Positions 59,746-64,000 of a DNA stretch of 64,000 nt are shown here, piece by piece. The DNA comes from Rikenellaceae bacterium (GTDB lineage: Bacteria; Bacteroidota; Bacteroidia; Bacteroidales; Rikenellaceae): contig SUZB01000001.1 of the NCBI GenBank assembly GCA_015060115.1, positions 114,929-178,928 on the forward strand, given 5' to 3'. The notes beneath the pieces were generated by a model, which worked only from the letters and a program-made list of their open reading frames with translations, made no database searches and was not told where the DNA came from. How positions within the stretch are numbered: the stretch's first letter is position 1; each line of letters opens with the position of its first letter. The position numbers and the translations under genes were made by a program.

Positions 59746-61032
59746 ATGAATAGCGTTTTAAGATACTCACTCTTGGCCTTGGCGGTGATGCTTTGCACCC
59801 TCTCGGCAAGTGCCACTAAGCCCGATGGCCGAGAGCCTCATCGTGGCAGATTGATTCCCTATCCCTCGGCTGAGTTGGCTAAGGAGCGCACGCTGGAGTG
59901 CCAACGCTTTATGCAGCCTGTAGAGCTGGTAAGCACGGCAGATGATGTCTACTTAGGTGAGTTTACCTTCCCTTTTTCGTGGTTAGAGCGTCAGGTTGTG
60001 GTGCGTGTTGAGGGTGTTGGCTCTCCCTACGAGCTCTTCGTTAATGGCAAGCGTGCCGGTGGTGCAACCAATGGACACGCCGCCACGGAGTTTAATATCA
60101 CAAAGCTCTCGCGCGAGGATAAGAATAGGGTAGAGTTGCGCCTTGCAGATGGCAGAGATGTAGCGGCTATAGAGTGCTTCGAGAAGGCAGTGTGCCCTAC
60201 ACTATATGTTATATCGCAGCCGCGCGTGCGCGTGCGCGATATCTTCTATCGCACAAATATCGCCAATGGTGGTATTGTAAATGTCGATTTTGGTGTTGTG
60301 ATGCAGAATCTTACACTTGGCGCAAAGTCTTCGCGCTTGGAGTATGAGCTATACCTCAACGACACCGCTCGCCTTTCGGGTGGTAGGCTCGATGTCGAAC
60401 TCGGTATGTATGGTGTCGATACTATGCGTTTTGGTGCTCCTGCGCCCGACTCGGTGCTGTGGAGTGCGCAGTCGCCCCAGCGTATCTCGCTTCGCCTTAT
60501 CAACCGTATTGCGGGTCGTGAGGCGGAGGTTTACGATATGCCTGTGGCATTGCGCGAAATGTCGTTTGACGATGAGGGTATTGTAGTAAATGGTGAACGA
60601 TTATCTTCGGAGTGGCATCGTATGTCGCCACTATCGACTATCGAGCATATCGAGCAAGCCTATCAAGAGGGTAAGCGTCAGATTCGTTTCTCGGCGGGTG
60701 TGCCCTCGGAGCAGGTGTTGGAGTGGTGCGATGCTAATGGCGTTTATGTTGCCCTCACAGCGCCTATTAACTCCTCAGCGGCGGGCGTTTCACGCCGTAA
60801 GGGTGGCAACCCATCTAACGAACCCAAGTGGCGTAAGGAGTATATGGAGCGTGTGGTGCAGATGATACACACCACCAAGCGCCACCCATCGGTTGTGGCC
60901 TACTACCTTGCCGATGATAGCGCCAATGGTATTGCCTTATATGAGGCATATCTTGCAGCCAAGGCAATATCTGGTGATCGCCCCGTAATCTATGATGATG
61001 GTGGTGGTGAGTGGAATACCGACTTACGATAG
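59746..61032 (+). CDS. truncated glycoside hydrolase family 2-like protein
   Basis: 428 aa with a signal peptide (about 1-24). The N-terminal part resembles a GH2 sugar-binding jelly roll (VDVYLGEFTFPFSW-like), then an immunoglobulin-like domain, then the start of a TIM barrel. HPSVVAYYLADDSANG (about 380-395) aligns with HPSVIIWSLGNESGHG of beta-galactosidase, but the acid/base Glu is Asp391 and the Asn is Asp390. The protein ends soon after RPVIYDDGGGEWNTD, before the nucleophile strand, and a terminator follows at once. Probably non-catalytic. Position after ostA suggests an envelope role. Confidence 0.7.
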   Translation: MNSVLRYSLLALAVMLCTLSASATKPDGREPHRGRLIPYPSAELAKERTLECQRFMQPVELVSTADDVYLGEFTFPFSWLERQVVVRVEGVGSPYELFVNGKRAGGATNGHAATEFNITKLSREDKNRVELRLADGRDVAAIECFEKAVCPTLYVISQPRVRVRDIFYRTNIANGGIVNVDFGVVMQNLTLGAKSSRLEYELYLNDTARLSGGRLDVELGMYGVDTMRFGAPAPDSVLWSAQSPQRISLRLINRIAGREAEVYDMPVALREMSFDDEGIVVNGERLSSEWHRMSPLSTIEHIEQAYQEGKRQIRFSAGVPSEQVLEWCDANGVYVALTAPINSSAAGVSRRKGGNPSNEPKWRKEYMERVVQMIHTTKRHPSVVAYYLADDSANGIALYEAYLAAKAISGDRPVIYDDGGGEWNTDLR

Positions 61033-61075
61033 AAAAAGTAATCCCCGAGAGCGACCTCGGGGATTACTTTTTTAC
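61033..61075 (+). terminator. strong terminator of the SurA/OstA operon (bidirectional)
   Basis: AAAAGTAATCCCCGAG and CTCGGGGATTACTTTTTT form a 16-bp stem with a 6-nt loop directly after the stop. A-runs on the 5' side let it also serve the convergent WG-repeat gene. Confidence 0.9.
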
Positions 61076-61088
61076 ATCATTACCCTTT

Positions 61089-63515
61089 TTAGTTTGCAGC
61101 AGTCTCGGATGCAACTTCAGTTGTAACCTCTGCAACTACCTGTGTGGGCGTTTCGGCAATTACCTCAGCAGGTGTCTCAACCACAGTCTCAGTTACTACC
61201 TCAGCGGGTGCCACAGCTTCAGCGGGTGCCTCAGCCACAGCCTCAACTGGTGCTTCAGCAGGCACTTCTGTGGCTGTATCAACCGTAGCCTCGGTATTCT
61301 CAGTTGTTGAGGTCTCGGCAACCTCGCGCTTGGTAAATAGCGGGGTGTTGATGCCGTTGCCCCAGTGAGCTATGCCATCGTAGATTGACACAGAATACTC
61401 GGTGAAGCCCTCCAAAACATTGTGAGCTACATAGGTAGGAATATACTCCAAGGGTACTACAACATCGCCATACGAGTCGATAATGCCGAACTTCTCCTCC
61501 AAACCGGCGCAGAAGAGGCCGGGGAAGTCGCTGAGTGGCCATAGGGCATCGTAGCTGCGACCAATGCTCTTGCCTGCGGTGTCGATAAGATGCCAAGCAC
61601 CATCGACAAATACCACAGCAGCACCGCAAGAGTACGACGAGGCATATTTATAGCCCTTGACAATGGGGTTGAACTCGCTATCGAGATAGCCCCAGCTATT
61701 GTCGTCATACTTAACTGCAATACGGCCATACGACATAGGTTCCATAGCCTTGTAGTTCTGATAGTAAATCTTGTTGGCATCGAGGTCTACAAGGGCATAC
61801 TTGCCATCGGTGCTGATACCATAGAGGATATTATCCTTGATGTTGCGCAGGGTGTAAGAGCGGAACTTAAACCACTGATACTGGCCCTTGCGGTTGATAG
61901 CATAGACAACGCCATCGTTAGAGGTGAACGACTTATAGTCGGGCGTAAGCTGCGCAAGCGATGACATCGTAGATGATATAAGCACACCGTTGGCATCGTA
62001 GATGCAGTAGGTCCAACCGTCGCTGTTTGGCTCGATAAGAATATCTGCCTCAAACCACTTGGTGTCGAAGCTCTTGAACATCGGGATACCGGGGTCGTCA
62101 TAGAAGTTAAGGTCGTTGCTCTTCGTTGCACCCTCATAGTCGAATGATGAGCAGACAAATTTTATCGACTCAGACTCCGAGTTGCCCCACTCTATGCTCT
62201 TGGCGCATACAATCTCCTTGTCGAGGAAGGCGGCACTGAGATATTCGGGCTTGATAAGCCACTCGCCATTGGGCTTCAGTACGCCCCATTTGCCATCTAA
62301 AGATGTGATTGCAAGGTTGCGATCACGGCGGAAGTCGTGAGGCTTTGCGTTGATGTCGGCAACGACGGGGAACATATACTCTGACGAGCCATCAAACTTA
62401 GCCTCGATAGCAGCCTCACCTTCAAGCGTTAGGTAGCCCTCCTTGCCTTCGCTATTGCGGTAGCGTAGGAGCGATAGCTCTGCAAAGTCGCTGCTGAGAA
62501 GCAAGATGTCGTGCTCCTCGACCAAGTAGCGCATAAAGCGTGGATAGTTGCGGTCGTAGCCATACTTCGCAAGGTAGGCGATAATCGCCTTGCACTCCTT
62601 GTTGAGGTTGATTTTCAGCACCTCAAGACGATACTTCGCCTCCTCAATCTGTCGGGCATTGGGGTAGTCGGCAATAAACTGCTCGAAGGCCGCAATGTTA
62701 TCCTCAAGCGTGGGGTATACCTTGTCGGCCATAATCTGGCGGATATGCTCGCGCTGCTCGTGGTCGGGATATAGAGCCTCGAACCACTGCAAATCTTCGA
62801 GCGTGCCCTTGGTCGTAACACGCTCATAGCGCATATCCATCAGGCGCTTCTCGACATTCGCTATATCTTTGTAGGTGGGGAAATCCTTTGTGAACTTCTC
62901 GACAATGCTCTCGTCGGTGGTCGTCATCGCCTCTTCATATAGAAGAAGAGTACGGCGTGCCACAACATCATCGCTAAACTCCGAAATGGGGTATAGTTGT
63001 AAATAGCGGTCATAGGCCGGTACGCTATTCTCCTCGCAACAATCCTTGTATACGCGCTCCATAAGACGCTGCTCGATGTAGTCGATTTGGCTGTGGCCTG
63101 CAACAAGGGCCAAGCTGAGATAGTCGCGCCAAAGTTGCTCTCTGTCTATTGCTCCTATATATGTCAGCGAGCGCTGTTCAAGGCGTAGGCGTAGGTCGTC
63201 CAACGAGGTGTCGCACGCCTTCATAAGCTTGAACAGGGCGGTCGATGAGCGGATAGCGTCCCAGTTGTTGCTGAAAATCTCGTAGCAACGATAACGGTCC
63301 GAACTGCTCTCATATGACTCGGCAAGGAGTACCGCCTCGGCGAGCGCACACATCTCTGGCATCTGAGCCTTTGACTTGTCATTAAGCTTCTCAAACTTCT
63401 CCTCGGCCTTAGCCTTATCACCACCAAGCACGGCCTTGATTACGGCTCTTGGAGTCTGTGCCGAAAGTGTGCCAACCGCAAAAATTGCGATAAGCAGGGT
63501 AACTATCCTTCTCAT
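61089..63515 (-). CDS. WG-repeat protein, secreted
   Basis: 808 aa with signal peptide MRRIVTLLIAIFAVGTLSA; start 63515 is chosen because the frame to 63557 runs through the promoter. The N-terminal 330 residues are helical and TPR-like (CDTSLDDLRLRLEQRS, YPNARQIEEAKYRLE). About 335-700 holds WG-type units (GKWGVLKPNGEWLIKPEYLSA, GKYALVDLDANKIYY, NSWGYLDSEFNPIV, GAWHLIDTAGKSIG). The last 90 residues are Ala/Glu/Val/Thr/Pro repeats. Function unknown; WG repeats often bind proteins or peptidoglycan. Confidence 0.82.
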   Translation of the reverse strand: MRRIVTLLIAIFAVGTLSAQTPRAVIKAVLGGDKAKAEEKFEKLNDKSKAQMPEMCALAEAVLLAESYESSSDRYRCYEIFSNNWDAIRSSTALFKLMKACDTSLDDLRLRLEQRSLTYIGAIDREQLWRDYLSLALVAGHSQIDYIEQRLMERVYKDCCEENSVPAYDRYLQLYPISEFSDDVVARRTLLLYEEAMTTTDESIVEKFTKDFPTYKDIANVEKRLMDMRYERVTTKGTLEDLQWFEALYPDHEQREHIRQIMADKVYPTLEDNIAAFEQFIADYPNARQIEEAKYRLEVLKINLNKECKAIIAYLAKYGYDRNYPRFMRYLVEEHDILLLSSDFAELSLLRYRNSEGKEGYLTLEGEAAIEAKFDGSSEYMFPVVADINAKPHDFRRDRNLAITSLDGKWGVLKPNGEWLIKPEYLSAAFLDKEIVCAKSIEWGNSESESIKFVCSSFDYEGATKSNDLNFYDDPGIPMFKSFDTKWFEADILIEPNSDGWTYCIYDANGVLISSTMSSLAQLTPDYKSFTSNDGVVYAINRKGQYQWFKFRSYTLRNIKDNILYGISTDGKYALVDLDANKIYYQNYKAMEPMSYGRIAVKYDDNSWGYLDSEFNPIVKGYKYASSYSCGAAVVFVDGAWHLIDTAGKSIGRSYDALWPLSDFPGLFCAGLEEKFGIIDSYGDVVVPLEYIPTYVAHNVLEGFTEYSVSIYDGIAHWGNGINTPLFTKREVAETSTTENTEATVDTATEVPAEAPVEAVAEAPAEAVAPAEVVTETVVETPAEVIAETPTQVVAEVTTEVASETAAN

Positions 63516-63545
63516 TGTAGTTGATTTTTTAGATTTCCTTTGTAA

Positions 63546-63553
63546 CAAAGGTA
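63546..63553 (-). promoter_or_regulatory. -7 box for the WG-repeat gene
   Basis: TACCTTTG on the minus strand, 30 bases before the start; CAAT 20 bases further is a weak -33. Confidence 0.55.
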
Positions 63554-63700
63554 ACAATTATATATGGTAATTGCAATAGGGAGCGAAAAATCTTATTTTT
63601 CTCAAGTTTGGGCACTTTGTGCTAACTTGCTGATTGATTGTGCTTTGGCATTTAGAGTAAAAAATCTATGAAATTTTTTTGCAATTTTTTCTCAAAAAGT

Positions 63701-63731
63701 TTTGCAGATTAAAAAAAGTGCCTTATCTTTG
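63701..63731 (+). promoter_or_regulatory. promoter of tRNA-Lys
   Basis: TTTG (63701-63704), 19-base spacer, TATCTTTG (63724-63731); the mature tRNA begins 26 bases later. Confidence 0.8.
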
Positions 63732-63757
63732 CACTCGCAATCGAAAAGGTTGTGTAT

Positions 63758-63830
63758 GCCTCTTTAGCTCAGTTGGTAGAGCACGACACTCTTAATGTTG
63801 GGGTCCAGGGTTCGAGCCCCTGAGGGGGTA
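63758..63830 (+). tRNA. tRNA-Lys (anticodon CTT)
   Basis: Cloverleaf by eye: acceptor GCCTCTT with AGGGGGT (three G-U pairs), D stem GCTC/GAGC, anticodon stem CGACA/TGTTG with loop CTCTTAA (anticodon CTT), T stem CAGGG/CCCTG with loop TTCGAGC. 73 nt with discriminator A. CCA is not encoded (CAG follows). Reads AAG codons. Confidence 0.92.
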
Positions 63831-63835
63831 CAGAA

Positions 63836-63863
63836 GCGAGAAACGAAAGTTTCTCGCTTTTTT
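63836..63863 (+). terminator. tRNA-Lys terminator
   Basis: GCGAGAAAC-GAAA-GTTTCTCGC followed by TTTTTTG: perfect 9-bp stem with a GAAA tetraloop. Confidence 0.92.
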
Positions 63864-64000
63864 GTTGCTATTCAGTGAGTTACGATGACATTGGGTGTAA
63901 CCCTCTGAAACAGCGCTTCTTACGGATCAGTCCGAAAAACCAGTGGGGATTGAAAAGAATCATGCAAAAATAGTAGCTAAACGAAATATAAAGAAAGGAA
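63864..64000. other. non-coding edge of window
   Basis: No ORF, RNA or repeat recognised in the last 137 bases. The region beyond a tRNA gene is a usual place for integrated elements, but no integrase or att repeat is visible. Confidence 0.3.

Noticed and set aside
63758..64000. integrated element at tRNA-Lys
   Set aside because: No repeated tRNA 3' end and no integrase within the window.

Overview
The window looks like chromosome from a Bacteroidota species, most likely a gut Bacteroidales member near Alistipes/Rikenellaceae. Support: gene starts generally lack Shine-Dalgarno motifs; promoters fit the Bacteroidota TTTG/TAnnTTTG pattern; gene clusters are typical of the phylum (bamD-rpoZ-coaBC-recN; sigma54 activator-lptE-secG; rpmB-rpmG-DUF4295; korABC plus ferredoxin); many lipoproteins and outer-membrane biogenesis factors occur. 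The genus is inference from memory. Most genes are housekeeping and no prophage, IS transposase, CRISPR array or conjugative gene is visible.

Layout. 0-5 kb: lipid kinase and apbE (minus), then rpsO and pnp. 5-10 kb: an OmpA/TPR lipoprotein, an FN3 lipoprotein and deoC. 10.7-11.3 kb: rpmB-rpmG-DUF4295 (minus). 11.5-12.2 kb: a non-coding array of ten hairpins spaced about 69 bp. 12.2-17 kb (minus): pyrD-like, cinA, pncB and a small HTH gene, with pdxB separate. 17-21.5 kb (plus): an arginase-fold protein, nhaA and two FKBP lipoproteins. 22-29 kb: glyA, a DUF2461 gene, dnaG, smpB, tsaB. 29-38.6 kb (minus): recN/coaBC/rpoZ/bamD, rpsF-rpsR-rplI, and HU-like/sigma54 activator/lptE/TPR-like/secG. 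39-46 kb (minus): small HTH protein, 2-oxoacid:ferredoxin oxidoreductase, HD hydrolase, M16 peptidase pair. 46-50 kb (plus): SPFH protein, ribbon-helix-helix protein, small membrane proteins and an S41 peptidase. 50-53 kb (minus): CYTH protein, secreted C1 peptidase, YqaA-like membrane protein. 53-61 kb (plus): an SDR dehydrogenase, then a periplasmic folding/OM transport cluster (SurA-like lipoprotein, SurA, OstA-like protein) ending in a truncated GH2-like protein. 61-64 kb: a WG-repeat protein (minus) and tRNA-Lys.

The most unusual content is between the genes. At least five repeat families fill the 3' intergenic spaces and tend to occur in one order and orientation relative to the upstream gene: R1 (hairpin with changing stem and a GTAC..GTAC apical loop, directly after stop codons), R6 (self-complementary gagtttaagg-type element), R5 (about 200 bp with hairpins at both ends), R2 (aagac/gtctt palindromic element centred on cgaggtcg), then TAACAAC-like heptamers (R4), sometimes with a 92-bp inverted-repeat element (R3). 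R1 stems covary between copies, which argues for selection on RNA structure. A separate duplicated promoter element drives dnaG and yqaA and puts both start codons 5 nt from the -7 box, suggesting leaderless mRNAs.

Several proteins carry family folds with substituted catalytic residues (arginase-like, PyrD-like, GH2-like, one M16 subunit) and are candidates for altered function.
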